Shown in pieces: positions 33,231 to 42,796 of a stretch of 64,000 nucleotides of DNA. Below the pieces are notes generated by a model. The model saw only the letters and a list, made by a program, of their open reading frames with translations, had not been told where the DNA came from and searched no databases. A program made the translations under genes and the position numbers. Location: NCBI RefSeq assembly GCF_014897705.1, contig NZ_JABUXV010000001.1, positions 248,001-312,000 on the forward strand, read 5' to 3'. Source of the DNA: Brachybacterium sp. FME24. Its GTDB lineage: Bacteria; Actinomycetota; Actinomycetes; Actinomycetales; Dermabacteraceae. How positions within the stretch are numbered: position 1 is the first letter of the stretch; every line of letters starts with the position of its first letter.

Positions 33231-33887
33231 TCAGGCGTCGTCGGCCTCGTCAGCGGCGGGCTTCGCGTTGACGAACCCGTTGGCCTCGGCGGCCTCCGCG
33301 GTGCGGAACCAGACCTCGGCAACGGTGCGGTCGTACCAGGGCGACTCGGGGGTGTGGAACTTCTTGGAGTCCTCGTTGCCCTTGATGTCGAAGCCCTCGG
33401 GCGGGGTATCGCCCTGGTAGGAGTCCTCCCCGTACGGGGCGGAGGTCTCCTCGGTCGTGGCGGAGTCAGCCGGAGCGGAGCTCTTGGCAGCGCCCTCGGC
33501 CTCCTTCACCACGGCCTGCTTCGCGGAGTACTCCTCCTGGACGATCTCGATGACCGCCATGGGGGCGTTGTCGCCCTTGCGGGGACCGATCTTGGTGATG
33601 CGGGTGTAGCCGCCGGGACGCTCGGTGAAGGTCGGTGCGATCTCCTCGAACAGCGAGTACACGACGCCGCGGTCGCGGATGGTGCGCATGACGCGACGAC
33701 GCGAGGCGAGGTCACCCTTCTTGGCGAAGGTGACCAGACGCTCCGCGTACGGACGCAGGCGCTTGGCCTTGGTCTCCGTCGTGGTGATCGCCTTGTGGCG
33801 GAACAGCTCGGTGGCGAGGTTGGCGAGGATCATCCGCTCATGCGAGGGGGATCCGCCGAGGCGCGCGCCCTTGGTGGGTGCAGGCAT
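33231..33887 (-). CDS. rplQ: 50S ribosomal protein L17 (bL17) with C-terminal accessory domain
   Basis: Residues 1-118 are a normal L17 ([54 protein letters not shown]), which sits near the polypeptide exit tunnel on the 50S solvent face. The protein is 218 aa, about 100 longer than a minimal L17. A Ser/Thr/Glu linker (119-160) leads to a compact domain (163-208) with [20 protein letters not shown] and [11 protein letters not shown], nearly the same as the end of L4 in this window. The last 10 residues are acidic. It resembles the small domain I remember as the sunset domain; unverified. It is the last gene after rpoA, closed by a strong terminator. Confidence 0.96.
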   Translation of the reverse strand: MPAPTKGARLGGSPSHERMILANLATELFRHKAITTTETKAKRLRPYAERLVTFAKKGDLASRRRVMRTIRDRGVVYSLFEEIAPTFTERPGGYTRITKIGPRKGDNAPMAVIEIVQEEYSAKQAVVKEAEGAAKSSAPADSATTEETSAPYGEDSYQGDTPPEGFDIKGNEDSKKFHTPESPWYDRTVAEVWFRTAEAAEANGFVNAKPAADEADDA

Positions 33888-33914
33888 GGTCGTTCTCCTA
33901 GGTAAGAATGAAAG

Positions 33915-34910
33915 TCAGTACTGGTCGCCGAAGTCGTCGGAGTAGGACTCCAGGGCCGACGGGTCGAACCCGGCCGGGGAATCCTTCAGCGACAGCCCGA
34001 GATCGACGAGCTTGGCCTTGACCTCGTCGATGGACTTCTGCCCGAAGTTGCGGATATCGAGCAGATCGGCCTCGGAACGGGCGGTCAGCTCACCGACGGT
34101 GTGCACACCCTCGCGCATGAGGCAGTTGTACGACCGCACCGTGAGGTTGAGGTCGTTGATCGGCAGAGCCAGATCGGCAGCCAGCGCCTGATCGGTCGGC
34201 GAGGGGCCGATCTCGATGCCCTCCGCCTCCTGGTTCAGCTCGTGGGCCAGACCGAACAGCTCGACCAGGGTCTTGCCGGCGGAAGCCACCGCGTCACGCG
34301 GGGAGATGGCCGGCTTCGACTCGACATCGACGATCAGCTTGTCGAAGTCGGTGCGCTGCTCGACACGGGTCGCCTCGACCTTGTAGGTCACCTTGAGCAC
34401 GGGAGAGTAGATGGAATCGACCGGCACGCGCCCGATCTCTCCATCGACGCTCTTGTTCTGCGAGGCCGAGACGTAGCCGCGGCCGCGCTCGACGATCAGC
34501 TCGATCTCCAGACGGCCCTTCTCGTTGAGGGTCGCGATGTGGAGGTCCGGGTTGTGGATCTCCACACCGGCGGGCGGGGTGATCTCGCCGGCGGTCACGC
34601 GACCGGCTTCCTCACGACGCAGGTACATCACGACGGGCTCATCGTTCTCCGAGGAGACGACGAGGTTCTTGATGTTGAGGATGACCTCGGTGATGTCCTC
34701 CTTGAGACCGGGGACCGTGCTGAACTCGTGCAGCACGCCGTCGATGCGGATCGAGGTGACCGCAGCACCGGGGATGGAGGACAGCAGGGTGCGGCGCAGG
34801 GAGTTGCCGAGGGTGTAGCCGAAGCCAGGCTCGAGCGGCTCGATGACGAACCGGGAGCGGTTGTCCGACACGACCTCTTCGGTCAGCGTGGGGCGCTGTG
34901 CAATGAGCAC
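33915..34910 (-). CDS. rpoA: RNA polymerase alpha subunit
   Basis: The 331-aa alpha subunit has an N-terminal dimerisation domain (residues about 1-230: [32 protein letters not shown]) and a C-terminal domain (about 245-310: [16 protein letters not shown], then [14 protein letters not shown]) for UP elements and activators. GTG 34910 follows AAAGGA by about 7 nt. It is separated from rpsK by 161 nt containing two hairpins, and rpsD is not between them, so rpoA-rplQ may be transcribed partly on its own. Confidence 0.98.
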   Translation of the reverse strand: MLIAQRPTLTEEVVSDNRSRFVIEPLEPGFGYTLGNSLRRTLLSSIPGAAVTSIRIDGVLHEFSTVPGLKEDITEVILNIKNLVVSSENDEPVVMYLRREEAGRVTAGEITPPAGVEIHNPDLHIATLNEKGRLEIELIVERGRGYVSASQNKSVDGEIGRVPVDSIYSPVLKVTYKVEATRVEQRTDFDKLIVDVESKPAISPRDAVASAGKTLVELFGLAHELNQEAEGIEIGPSPTDQALAADLALPINDLNLTVRSYNCLMREGVHTVGELTARSEADLLDIRNFGQKSIDEVKAKLVDLGLSLKDSPAGFDPSALESYSDDFGDQY

Positions 34911-34990
34911 TGTGGATCCTTTCAGCGAGCGTCCGCCATATGACGCTCAGAAGGGGGCGATGGGCCTAGAGGATGGGTGGTGTCCAGGAA

Positions 34991-35020
34991 TGCCGGGCTC
35001 TGCGCGGAGCCCGCCCGGCA
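34991..35020 (-). terminator. Second hairpin of a tandem pair between rpsK and rpoA
   Basis: TGCCGGGC and GCTC pair with GAGC and GCCCGGCA-like sequence around a short loop, giving an interrupted stem of about 12 bp, just downstream of the stronger hairpin at 35026-35067. Confidence 0.5.
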
Positions 35021-35025
35021 CGTGG

Positions 35026-35067
35026 GTCGGCCATGAGCGGCGGGGCCGAAGCCCCGCCGTGGCCGAC
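35026..35067 (-). terminator. Strong hairpin directly after rpsK (terminator or attenuator)
   Basis: CGGCGGGGC-CGAA-GCCCCGCCG gives 9 perfect pairs closed by a tetraloop, and the outer GTCGGCCA/TGGCCGAC adds 8 more across a 4-nt bulge. It starts 5 nt after the rpsK stop and should reduce read-through into rpoA. No T-run follows, as is usual in high-GC actinobacteria. Confidence 0.7.
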
Positions 35068-35071
35068 GAGG

Positions 35072-35476
35072 TCAGACGCGGCGGCGCTTGGCCGGGCGGG
35101 TGCCGTTGTGCGGCTGCGGGGTGACGTCCTGGATCGAACCGACCTCGAGACCGGTCGCGGTGAGCGAGCGGATCGCGGTCTCACGGCCCGAGCCCGGGCC
35201 CTTGACGAAGACGTCGACCTTCTTCATGCCGTGCTCCTGCGCCTGACGCCCTGCGGCCTCAGCGGCCATCTGCGCGGCGTACGGGGTCGACTTGCGCGAG
35301 CCCTTGAAGCCGACTCCACCGGCCGAGGCCCAGGAGATGACGGCACCGTTCGGGTCCGTGATGGACACGATCGTGTTGTTGAACGTGCTCTTGATGTGAG
35401 CCTGGCCGTTGACGATGTTCTTCTTGTCCTTGCGGCGCGGCTTACGCGCAGCGGCCTGACGGGTCTTGGTTGCCAT
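35072..35476 (-). CDS. rpsK: 30S ribosomal protein S11 (uS11)
   Basis: The 134-aa S11 contacts the 690/790 loops on the 30S platform. Typical features are [37 protein letters not shown] and [11 protein letters not shown], with the basic C-terminal end [11 protein letters not shown]. It follows rpsM after 105 nt. A strong hairpin follows the stop where many bacteria have rpsD. Confidence 0.98.
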   Translation of the reverse strand: MATKTRQAAARKPRRKDKKNIVNGQAHIKSTFNNTIVSITDPNGAVISWASAGGVGFKGSRKSTPYAAQMAAEAAGRQAQEHGMKKVDVFVKGPGSGRETAIRSLTATGLEVGSIQDVTPQPHNGTRPAKRRRV

Positions 35477-35581
35477 ACGGCGGAACTCCTCTGGTGGGTT
35501 TCGGGTGCGCCGGATCCCTCAGCGGCGCGAAGTGACTGCGGGTCCGAAGACGAATCGCGGTCCGACGGCGGGTGCCGTGGA

Positions 35582-35956
35582 TCAGCGAGTCTTCTTCTTG
35601 CCGGCGACGGTGCGCTTGGGGCCCTTGCGGGTACGCGCGTTGGTCTTCGTGCGCTGACCGTGGACCGGAAGGCCGCGACGGTGGCGCAGGCCCTGGTAGC
35701 TCCCGATCTCGACCTTGCGACGGATGTCAGCTGCGACCTCACGACGCAGATCACCCTCGATGCGGTAGTGCTCCTCGAGGTGGTCGCGGAGCTTGACGAG
35801 CTCGTCGTCGCTCAGCTCGCGCACGCGCTTGTCGCCGGAGACGCCGGTCGCGGCCAGGGTCTCCAGGGCGCGGGTGCGTCCCACGCCGAAGATGTACGTC
35901 AGGGCGACTTCGAGGCGCTTTTCGCGCGGAAGGTCGACTCCCACCAGACGTGCCAT
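35582..35956 (-). CDS. rpsM: 30S ribosomal protein S13 (uS13)
   Basis: The 124-aa S13 forms head-body and 30S-50S bridge contacts. It opens [20 protein letters not shown] and ends in the basic tail [24 protein letters not shown] stretch, here [17 protein letters not shown]. The gap to rpmJ is 218 nt and includes a GCCCCC/GGGGGC hairpin near 36106-36119. Confidence 0.98.
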   Translation of the reverse strand: MARLVGVDLPREKRLEVALTYIFGVGRTRALETLAATGVSGDKRVRELSDDELVKLRDHLEEHYRIEGDLRREVAADIRRKVEIGSYQGLRHRRGLPVHGQRTKTNARTRKGPKRTVAGKKKTR

Positions 35957-36174
35957 GTGCAGATTCTCCTACTGTCTCGGAGGCCTGATCCAGCACCTCG
36001 TCCTCGGGACTGATCCCGGAACGCCGCAGCCTCCGCGCTGCGGGTGGCCGACCCGAGGGCCGGTGGTACCGATTCTTCTGTTGTGTGTCCGATGATCGGA
36101 CGATGCCCCCTCGGGGGCTGCCGCCTTCTGGGGCGACTGTCACGGCTGGAGCCGGGACCGGCGGATTGCTCCGC

Positions 36175-36288
36175 TCAGCCCTGGCGCTGCTTGTGACGCG
36201 GGTTCGAGCAGATAACCATGACGCGCGCGTGGCGACGAATCACCTTGCAGTTGTCACAGATCGGCTTGACGCTCGGCTTGACCTTCAT
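36175..36288 (-). CDS. rpmJ: 50S ribosomal protein L36 (bL36), zinc-binding form
   Basis: I translated this 37-aa protein by hand: it starts [17 protein letters not shown] and ends NPRHKQRQG. Cys11, Cys14, Cys27 and His32 form the zinc ribbon, so it is the zinc-dependent (C+) form rather than the low-zinc paralogue. It lies 22 nt after infA, in the standard infA-rpmJ-rpsM-rpsK order. Confidence 0.97.
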   Translation of the reverse strand: MKVKPSVKPICDNCKVIRRHARVMVICSNPRHKQRQG

Positions 36289-36310
36289 AGCTTTCCTTCT
36301 CCCGGGACGA

Positions 36311-36532
36311 TCACTTGTAGCGGTAGACGATGCGGCCCCGGTCGAGGTCATAGGGGCTCAGCTCGACGACCACACGGTCCTCGGGAAGGATACGGATGTA
36401 GTGCTGGCGCATCTTTCCGGAGATGTGCGCGAGCACCTTGTGCCCGTTATCGAGCTCGACCCGGAAACGTGCATTCGCGAGCGCCTCCGTAACCCGACCC
36501 TCGACTTCGATCACGCCGTCCTTCTTCGCCAT
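36311..36532 (-). CDS. infA: Translation initiation factor IF-1
   Basis: The 73-aa OB-fold protein [18 protein letters not shown]...RGRIVYRYK is a standard IF-1, which blocks the A site during initiation. ATG 36532 is set by family length. GGGGAGG sits unusually close (1 nt) to the ATG, so ribosome-site geometry is poor. A 367-nt gap before map suggests its own promoter. Confidence 0.97.
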   Translation of the reverse strand: MAKKDGVIEVEGRVTEALANARFRVELDNGHKVLAHISGKMRQHYIRILPEDRVVVELSPYDLDRGRIVYRYK

Positions 36533-36899
36533 GCCTCCCCAATCTCTCGCCTCCGGCGGGCCGGCGGCTGAGTTCCGCATTCTCTGTCCTTGCACACCGA
36601 CCGTCGGGTGACGATACGGTGGTCAACGAGGGTGGCGCCGCAGCGCGTCGTCGGCATGGCAGATCGATCCGGCCGAGCCGGACGACGCTTCTGCACGACG
36701 GGACTGCACGACAACATACGACGAAGACACCGCACGCGGAGCACACCCAGTCGTCGAGCTTACACGGCAGTTCCGGGTACGGCGAGGGATCAGGGTGATG
36801 ACGCCCATCACGTCGGCTCGTCGGCCCCGTACGGCGACTGCGTGCATCGAAGCGCCATGCTCCCCGTGCCGGAAGGGTCCGGTCCGGGTCGCGCCGGGC
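36533..36899. other. Noncoding gap between map and infA
   Basis: Reading minus-strand, several -10-like hexamers (TAAGCT, TATGTT) and one TTGACC occur, but none at good mutual spacing, so I do not call a promoter. No terminator hairpin stands out after map. Short reading frames here look random. Confidence 0.5.
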
Positions 36900-37745
36900 T
36901 CAGGTCGCGGCGAGGGGATCCGGTGCCGCGTCGATCCCGCGCAGCGCGAGCTCTGCAGCGCCCCCGTCACCTTCGGTGAGCACCAGCAGTCCGTGGTCGG
37001 TCACGGCGACGGAGTGCTCCACATGGGCGGCCCGCCCGCCGGCGGTCGCTCGGACCGTCCAATCGTCGTCCTCGAGCACCCAGTGCCCGGGCCCCTGGAT
37101 CAGCATCGGCTCGATCGCCAGGCACATGCCGGTGCGCACTTTCGGCCCGCGCGACCTGGTGCGGTAATTCATGACATCAGGCGCCTGGTGCATGGCGGTG
37201 CCGATGCCGTGGCCACCGAATCCTTCGAGGTGGGACAGGGACTCCCCTGCCGCCGCGGTGATGTGGTCCTCGATCGCCGCGCTCACCTCCCCCACCCGCT
37301 GGGCGGTGCCGAGCGCCGCGATACCTGCCCACAGGGCGTCCCGGGTGATGCGTACCAGGTCCTCGTCGGCCGTCGATCGCGGGGACCCCACGACATGGGT
37401 CCGGGCCGCATCGGAATGCCAGCCATCGATGATGAGACCCCCGTCGATCGAGACGAGGTCCCCTTCCTCGAGGCGCCGATCGCCGGGGATGCCGTGGACG
37501 ACGACCTCGTTGACACTGATGCACAGCGTCGCGGGGAAGCCGTGGTACCCCAGGAAGTTCGGGGTGGCACCCTCGTCGCGGATCATCTCGTGGGCGAGCC
37601 GATCCAGTTCGCCCGTGGTGATGCCGGGCCGGACCGCCCCGGCGAGCATCTCGTGGACCTGGTGCAGCAGCAGTCCGCTGCGCCGCATCACCAGGATCTG
37701 CTCGGGCGTCTTCAGCTCCACCCGCTCCGGGAGGAAACTCATCAC
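36900..37745 (-). CDS. map: Type I methionine aminopeptidase
   Basis: The 281-aa enzyme removes N-terminal Met using two metal ions. Ligand motifs in order: SIDGGLIIDGWHSDAARTHVV (quoted in part; two Asp), GGHGIGTAMHQAP (His), CLAIEPML (Glu) and HVEHSVAV (Glu). GTG 37745 is preferred because AGGAGG lies 10 nt upstream; ATG 37742 overlaps the adk stop as TGATG and is equally in frame. It is the last gene of the secY-adk-map group. Confidence 0.96.
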   Translation of the reverse strand: MMSFLPERVELKTPEQILVMRRSGLLLHQVHEMLAGAVRPGITTGELDRLAHEMIRDEGATPNFLGYHGFPATLCISVNEVVVHGIPGDRRLEEGDLVSIDGGLIIDGWHSDAARTHVVGSPRSTADEDLVRITRDALWAGIAALGTAQRVGEVSAAIEDHITAAAGESLSHLEGFGGHGIGTAMHQAPDVMNYRTRSRGPKVRTGMCLAIEPMLIQGPGHWVLEDDDWTVRATAGGRAAHVEHSVAVTDHGLLVLTEGDGGAAELALRGIDAAPDPLAAT

Positions 37746-38365
37746 GCTGCGAGTGCCTCCTGGAGCGCAGCGGTGACCTCATCGATCGAGGCCATGCCGT
37801 CCACGCGCCGCACGAGGCCACGCTGGTCGTAGACGTCGATCAACGGGGCGGTCTGCTCGGCGTAGACGTCGAGTCGACGGCGGATGGTCTCCTCGGTGTC
37901 GTCGCTGCGGCCCAGTTCGGCGCCGCGGGCGACGAGACGGCCGATGACCTCCTCCGTCTCCACCTCCAGCAGCAGTACGAGATCCAGAGGAGTGCCGAGC
38001 TCGTCGAGCACGCCGTCGAGCGCGTCGACCTGATCGAGCGTGCGGGGGTACCCGTCCAGCAGGAACCCCTCTGTCGCATCGTCCTGCGCAAGGCGCGAAC
38101 GCACCATGTCGTTGGTGACGGAGTCCGGCACGTACTCGCCCTTGTCCATGTAGGACTTCGCGAGCACACCGAGCTCGGTCTCCTGGGAGACATTGGCGCG
38201 GAAGATGTCACCGGTGGAGATCGCGGGAATCGCCAGGAACTCCGCGATGCGCGCGGCCTGGGTACCCTTGCCCGCTCCGGGCGGGCCGACGATCAGCAGT
38301 CGGCGGGCACCCTGATCGGCACCCCGCGCCGGAGCGGAATCGGTGGAGAGGTCGGGACTGGTCAC
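37742..38365 (-). CDS. adk: Adenylate kinase
   Basis: The 207-aa enzyme interconverts ATP+AMP and 2 ADP. The P-loop is GPPGAGKGTQ (residues 27-36), followed by STGDIFRANVS, the AMP-binding LLDGYPRTLDQVDAL and RLVARGAELGRSDDTEETIRRRL (quoted in part), with no zinc Cys cluster in the LID. About 20 extra N-terminal residues precede the first strand. GTG 38365 overlaps the secY stop (GTGA), so they are coupled. Confidence 0.97.
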   Translation of the reverse strand: MTSPDLSTDSAPARGADQGARRLLIVGPPGAGKGTQAARIAEFLAIPAISTGDIFRANVSQETELGVLAKSYMDKGEYVPDSVTNDMVRSRLAQDDATEGFLLDGYPRTLDQVDALDGVLDELGTPLDLVLLLEVETEEVIGRLVARGAELGRSDDTEETIRRRLDVYAEQTAPLIDVYDQRGLVRRVDGMASIDEVTAALQEALAA

Positions 38366-39666
38366 CGAAGAATCCCTTCGTAGTGGTGCTGCTGGAGCTT
38401 CGCGTCGATCTGCTTGACGGTATCGAGTCCGACGCCGATGACGATCAGCAGGGACACGCCGCCCAGCGGGAAGTTCTGCGACGCACCCAGGTAGACGAGC
38501 GCGAACAGCGGGATCAGGGAGATCACCGCGAGGTAGACCGCGCCGGGGGTCTGGATCCGATTGATCACGTAGCGCAGATAGTTCTCGGTGGGCTTGCCGG
38601 CACGGACGTTGGGGACGAAACCGCCGTACTTCTTCATGTTGTCGGCGATCTCCTCCGCATTGAAGGTGATCGACACGTAGAAGAACGCGAAGAAGACGAT
38701 CAGCCCCACGTAGACGGCGGCGTAGATCCACGAGAACGACATGCCCATGACCAGGTGGGTGTTGACCCACTGGACCCACCCGGACTCCGGGTCGCCGAAG
38801 GACGCGGCCATCTGCGGGAGCGCCAGGATCGACGACGCGAAGATGACCGGGATGACGCCGGCCTGGTTGACCTTGATCGGGATGTACGTCGAGGTGCCGC
38901 CGTACATACGACGGCCCACCATCCGCTTGGCGTACTGCACCGGAATGCGGCGCTGGGACTGCTCGACGAAGACGACGCCGATCATGACCACGAGGGCCAC
39001 GAGGATGACCAATGAGAACGTCATCCAGCCCTGCAGCTCGAAGACCTGGCCCATGGCGCCCGGGAAGGACGCGGCGATCGAGGTGAAGATCATCAGCGAC
39101 ATGCCGTTGCCGATGCCGCGCTCCGTGATCATCTCGCCCATGAACATGATCAGCACGGTGCCGACGGTCATGGTCAGCACCATGAGCAGCAGCGTGGGGA
39201 TGGATTGGTCGGGCACGAGATCGAGGCTGCACCCCACGAAGAACTGACCCGAGCGGACCAGGGTGATGATCGTGGTGGCCTGCAGCACGGCCAGACCGAT
39301 GGTCAGGTAGCGCGTGTACTGCGTGAGCTTGGCAGTGCCCGAGGCCCCTTCCTTGTGGAGGGCCTCGAAGCGTGGAATCACGACGCGCAGCAGCTGCACG
39401 ATGATCGAGGCGGTGATGTAGGGCATGACGCCCAATGAGAAGACAGAAAGCTGCAGCAGGGCGCCACCGGAGAACATGTTAATCATGCCCAACGCATTGG
39501 CGCCTTCGCCCGACATCGACTGATCGGAGCAGATCATCACGTTGGTGTAGTCGAACCCCGGGGTGGGGATGAAAACACCAAGACGATAGATCGCGATCAG
39601 GCCGAGGGTGAAGAAGATCTTCGCCCTCAGCTCGGGGGTGCGCAGCGCGCGCACGAACGAGTTCAC
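38362..39666 (-). CDS. secY: Protein translocase subunit SecY
   Basis: SecY is the channel of the Sec translocon. The 434-aa protein has ten predicted membrane segments, the N-terminal RLGVFIPTPGFD loop, the plug region after it (NMFSGGALLQLSVFSLGVMP) and the cytoplasmic loop QRRIPVQYAKRMVGRR. A strong hairpin lies between rplO and secY, so secY-adk-map may be expressed below the ribosomal genes. Confidence 0.98.
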   Translation of the reverse strand: MNSFVRALRTPELRAKIFFTLGLIAIYRLGVFIPTPGFDYTNVMICSDQSMSGEGANALGMINMFSGGALLQLSVFSLGVMPYITASIIVQLLRVVIPRFEALHKEGASGTAKLTQYTRYLTIGLAVLQATTIITLVRSGQFFVGCSLDLVPDQSIPTLLLMVLTMTVGTVLIMFMGEMITERGIGNGMSLMIFTSIAASFPGAMGQVFELQGWMTFSLVILVALVVMIGVVFVEQSQRRIPVQYAKRMVGRRMYGGTSTYIPIKVNQAGVIPVIFASSILALPQMAASFGDPESGWVQWVNTHLVMGMSFSWIYAAVYVGLIVFFAFFYVSITFNAEEIADNMKKYGGFVPNVRAGKPTENYLRYVINRIQTPGAVYLAVISLIPLFALVYLGASQNFPLGGVSLLIVIGVGLDTVKQIDAKLQQHHYEGILR

Positions 39667-39766
39667 CAGTTTCCCTCCTGGAGGTCCCGGGACAGGACCG
39701 TTGGACGTCCCGGTCCGTCCCGGTGCCGCAGATGATCTGCGGCTTTCGGACCGGCCCCGACATGAC

Positions 39767-39812
39767 GACGGGGCACCACAGCACAGATTATTCTGCGCCG
39801 CGGTGCCCCGTC
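39767..39812 (-). terminator. Attenuator-like hairpin between rplO and secY
   Basis: GACGGGGCACC pairs perfectly with GGTGCCCCGTC (11 bp) around a 24-nt loop that can itself fold. A second small perfect dyad (GCCGCAGAT/ATCTGCGGC) follows at 39725-39743. Placed between operon genes, it suggests partial termination. Confidence 0.6.
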
Positions 39813-39821
39813 AAAAGAGAC

Positions 39822-40280
39822 TCACGCGGTGGTGACGGACCCGCCAGCCGCCGCGATCTTCTGCTCCGCCGAGGCGGAGAACTTCTGCGCGGTGATGTCG
39901 AGCTTGACGCTCACATCGCCGGTCCCCAGCACCTTGACGGGCTGGTTCTTGCGCACGGCGCCCTGGGCGACGAGATCCTCGACCGTGACAGTGCCGCCCT
40001 CGGGGAACAGCTCCTGCAGGGTCGCCAGGTTCACGACCTGGAACTCGACGCGGAAGGGGTTGGTGAAGCCGCGCAGCTTGGGAAGCCGCATGTGGAGCGG
40101 GACCTGCCCACCCTCGAAACGTGCGGGCACCTGGTAACGGGCCTTCGTGCCCTTGGTGCCGCGACCGGCGGTCTTACCCTTGGAGGCCTCACCACGACCG
40201 ACGCGGGTGCGTGCGGTCTTCGAACCCGGCGCGGGGCGCAGGTCGTGAAGCTTCAGAGGGTTCTGGTTGGAATCAGTCAT
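39822..40280 (-). CDS. rplO: 50S ribosomal protein L15 (uL15)
   Basis: The 152-aa L15 shows [37 protein letters not shown] and the [18 protein letters not shown] strand. It is a late-assembly 50S protein. It follows rpmD with a 5-nt gap and precedes the hairpin before secY. Confidence 0.98.
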   Translation of the reverse strand: MTDSNQNPLKLHDLRPAPGSKTARTRVGRGEASKGKTAGRGTKGTKARYQVPARFEGGQVPLHMRLPKLRGFTNPFRVEFQVVNLATLQELFPEGGTVTVEDLVAQGAVRKNQPVKVLGTGDVSVKLDITAQKFSASAEQKIAAAGGSVTTA

Positions 40281-40285
40281 GAGAG

Positions 40286-40465
40286 TCAGTCCACCTCTTC
40301 GAACGTCACCAGGTGCGTGACGGCGCGGATCATGCCGCGGATCTCAGGGCGGTCTTCCTTCACCACCGTGTCACCGATGCGCTTGAGGCCGAGGCCGCGC
40401 AGGGTGGCTCGCTGGCTCTGGTTGCCGCCGATTTCGGAACGGACCTGGGTCACCGTGATCTGCAT
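40286..40465 (-). CDS. rpmD: 50S ribosomal protein L30 (uL30)
   Basis: The 59-aa L30 reads [19 protein letters not shown]...[12 protein letters not shown] 40465 overlaps the rpsE stop (TGATG). The longer reading frame upstream is out of context. Confidence 0.97.
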   Translation of the reverse strand: MQITVTQVRSEIGGNQSQRATLRGLGLKRIGDTVVKEDRPEIRGMIRAVTHLVTFEEVD

Positions 40466-41151
40466 CAGGCACCCACCTTCGAGGCCCGAGCCGCAGCGCG
40501 ACCCTCGGCCTGGGCCCGCAGGAGCGCCGCCGGAGCGACGTCCTCGACCGCGAGACCACGGCGGGCAGCCACGGCCTCGGGCTCTTCGAGCATCTTGAGC
40601 GCTGCGACGGTGGCCCGCACGATGTTGATCGCGTTGGTCGAGCCGAGCGACTTGGAGAGCACATCGTGCACTCCGGCGCACTCCAGGACCGCACGGACCG
40701 GACCGCCGGCGATCACGCCGGTACCCGGGGCGGCGGGGCGAAGCAGGACGACGCCTGCCGCGTCCTCACCCTGGACCTGGTGCACGACGGTGCCCTGGAT
40801 GCGCGGGACGCGGAAGAAGTTCTTCTTCGCTTCCTCGACACCCTTGGCGATCGCTGCCGGGACCTCCTTGGCCTTGCCGTAGCCGACGCCGACGGTTCCG
40901 TCGCCGTCGCCCACGACCACGAGAGCGGTGAAGGAGAAACGACGGCCGCCCTTGACGACCTTCGAGACGCGGTTGATGCTCACGACGCGCTCGAGGAACG
41001 CCGACTTCTCGGCTTCCTGTCCGCGGCCGCGGCCACCCTGGCGGCCACCGCTCTGGCGGCCTCCGCGATCGTTGTTGCTAGTGGTGTTGGTGGAGTTGTC
41101 GTCCCGCCGGCCGGAGGCCGCGGGACCGTTGTTCCGCTGCTGTGCAGCCAT
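40465..41151 (-). CDS. rpsE: 30S ribosomal protein S5 (uS5)
   Basis: The 228-aa S5 has a Gly/Arg/Asn-rich disordered N-terminal extension (residues 1-50), then the core: [38 protein letters not shown] and the C-terminal [20 protein letters not shown]5 helps decoding accuracy and mRNA unwinding. ATG 41151 is chosen for AGAGGA 7 nt upstream; the longer frame begins inside rplR. Confidence 0.97.
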   Translation of the reverse strand: MAAQQRNNGPAASGRRDDNSTNTTSNNDRGGRQSGGRQGGRGRGQEAEKSAFLERVVSINRVSKVVKGGRRFSFTALVVVGDGDGTVGVGYGKAKEVPAAIAKGVEEAKKNFFRVPRIQGTVVHQVQGEDAAGVVLLRPAAPGTGVIAGGPVRAVLECAGVHDVLSKSLGSTNAINIVRATVAALKMLEEPEAVAARRGLAVEDVAPAALLRAQAEGRAAARASKVGA

Positions 41152-41188
41152 ATTCAGATCCTCTTCTCGTCCTGTGTCCAGGCGGCGA

Positions 41189-41581
41189 TCACAGCGCCAG
41201 GCCGGCTTCGCGAGCGCCGTCGGCGACGGCGGCCACACGGCCGTGGTACTTGTTGCCGCCGCGGTCGAACACGACGGAGTCGATCCCGGCAGCCTTGGCG
41301 CGCTCGGCGACAAGAGCACCGACGGTGCGGGCCTTGTCGGCCTTCGTGGCCTCGGTACCGCGCAGGTCGGCCTCCATGGTCGACGCCGACGCGACGGTCT
41401 TGCCCAGTGCGTCATCGACGACCTGGACGAAGACGTGGCGCGTCGAGCGGGTGACCACCAGGCGCGGACGCAGGGCGGTTCCGATGACACGACGACGGAC
41501 ACGCAGGTGACGACGGCCGCGCGCACGCAGCCTGCTGCCGCGGTAGCCCTTGGTGTGCTTGAGTGCGTAACCCATGATCAC
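41189..41581 (-). CDS. rplR: 50S ribosomal protein L18 (uL18)
   Basis: The 130-aa L18 binds 5S rRNA. Seen: [33 protein letters not shown], and [24 protein letters not shown] at the end (quoted in part). GTG 41581, behind AAGG at 7-nt spacing and overlapping the rplF stop, is preferred; ATG 41575 would be two codons shorter. Confidence 0.96.
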   Translation of the reverse strand: MIMGYALKHTKGYRGSRLRARGRRHLRVRRRVIGTALRPRLVVTRSTRHVFVQVVDDALGKTVASASTMEADLRGTEATKADKARTVGALVAERAKAAGIDSVVFDRGGNKYHGRVAAVADGAREAGLAL

Positions 41582-42120
41582 TTACCAGCCTTTCCGGCCT
41601 TGCGCACCACGGTCTCGTCCGCGTACCGCACGCCCTTGCCCTTATAGGGCTCCGGCTTGCGGATCTTGCGGATGTTCGCGGCGACCTCGCCCACCTGCTG
41701 CTTGTCGATGCCGGAGACCGAGAACTTCGCCGGGGTCTCGACGGTGAGGGTGATGCCCTGGGGCGCCTTCACCGTGACGGGGTGGGAGAAGCCGAGGGCG
41801 AACTCGAGGTCGGTGCCCTTCGCGGTCACACGGTAGCCCGTGCCCACGATCTCCAGCTTCTTGGTGTAGCCCTCGGTGACACCGAGGACCATGTTGTTGA
41901 TGAGCGTGCGGGTCAGGCCGTGGAGGGCCCTGTTCTCGCGCTCCTCGTCGGGGCGGCTCACCACGATGCTGCCGTCCTCACCGCGCTCGACGGTGATAGG
42001 AGCAGGCACGTTGTGCTTGAGCTCGCCCTTGGGGCCGGTCACCGTGATGGTGCGGTCCTCGATGGTGACGTTCTGGACTGTGGCCGGTACTGCGACCGGC
42101 AGGCGTCCGATGCGGGACAT
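41578..42120 (-). CDS. rplF: 50S ribosomal protein L6 (uL6)
   Basis: The 180-aa L6 lies near the GTPase centre. It opens [15 protein letters not shown] and ends with the family signature [22 protein letters not shown] 42120 is chosen over the frame start at 42168, which overlaps rpsH. Confidence 0.97.
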   Translation of the reverse strand: MSRIGRLPVAVPATVQNVTIEDRTITVTGPKGELKHNVPAPITVERGEDGSIVVSRPDEERENRALHGLTRTLINNMVLGVTEGYTKKLEIVGTGYRVTAKGTDLEFALGFSHPVTVKAPQGITLTVETPAKFSVSGIDKQQVGEVAANIRKIRKPEPYKGKGVRYADETVVRKAGKAGK

Positions 42121-42139
42121 ATCGGTTCTCCTCTCCCGC

Positions 42140-42538
42140 TCACCAGATGTAGGCGAGGACTTCCCCACCTACACCCTTCTTGGAAGCCTGCTTGTCGGTC
42201 AGAAGGCCGGAAGACGTGGACAGGATCGCCACGCCCAGTCCGCCGAGGACCTTGGGCAGGTTCGTGGACTTTGCGTACACACGCAGGCCCGGCTTCGAGA
42301 TACGGCGAATCCCGGAGATGGCACGGTCGCGGCTGTCGGAGTACTTGAGCTCGAGGACGAGCTTGCTGCCCACCTCGGCCTCGTCCTCGGTCCAGCCGAG
42401 GATGTAACCCTCTGCCTTCAGGATGTCCGCAATGCGGGCCTTCAACTTCGAATACGGCATGGACGCGGTCTCGTGGTACGCCCCTGAGGCGTTACGGATC
42501 CGCGTGAGCATGTCCGCGATCGGGTCGGTCATGGTCAT
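42140..42538 (-). CDS. rpsH: 30S ribosomal protein S8 (uS8)
   Basis: The 132-aa S8 is a primary 16S rRNA binder, and in E. coli it represses the spc operon. Seen: [33 protein letters not shown] and the C-terminal [20 protein letters not shown]. Start ATG 42538 or 42532 (two ATGs six nt apart). Confidence 0.97.
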   Translation of the reverse strand: MTMTDPIADMLTRIRNASGAYHETASMPYSKLKARIADILKAEGYILGWTEDEAEVGSKLVLELKYSDSRDRAISGIRRISKPGLRVYAKSTNLPKVLGGLGVAILSTSSGLLTDKQASKKGVGGEVLAYIW

Positions 42539-42609
42539 GTCTGTTGCTTCTTCCTCACCTGGTTTCCCGCGGCCTCATTGCTGTGCCTCGGGACCTCTGG
42601 CGGTAGTCC

Positions 42610-42795
42610 TTACCAGCTGCTCTTGGTGACGCCGGGGAGCTCACCGCGGTGAGCCATCTCGCGAAGGCAGACTCGGCAGAGCCCGAACTTGCGGTACACG
42701 GAGTGCGGACGGCCGCAGCGCTGGCACCGGGTGTAGCCGCGTACTGCGAACTTCGGCTTGCGCTCCGACTTCTTGATCAGGGCTGTCTTCGCCAT
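42610..42795 (-). CDS. rpsN: 30S ribosomal protein S14, zinc-binding type Z
   Basis: The 61-aa short S14 has four Cys (24, 27, 40, 43) forming a zinc ribbon: CQRC...CRVC. This is the zinc-replete form; actinobacteria often keep a zinc-free paralogue elsewhere. It lies 1 nt from rplE. Confidence 0.97.
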   Translation of the reverse strand: MAKTALIKKSERKPKFAVRGYTRCQRCGRPHSVYRKFGLCRVCLREMAHRGELPGVTKSSW

Positions 42796-42796
42796 A

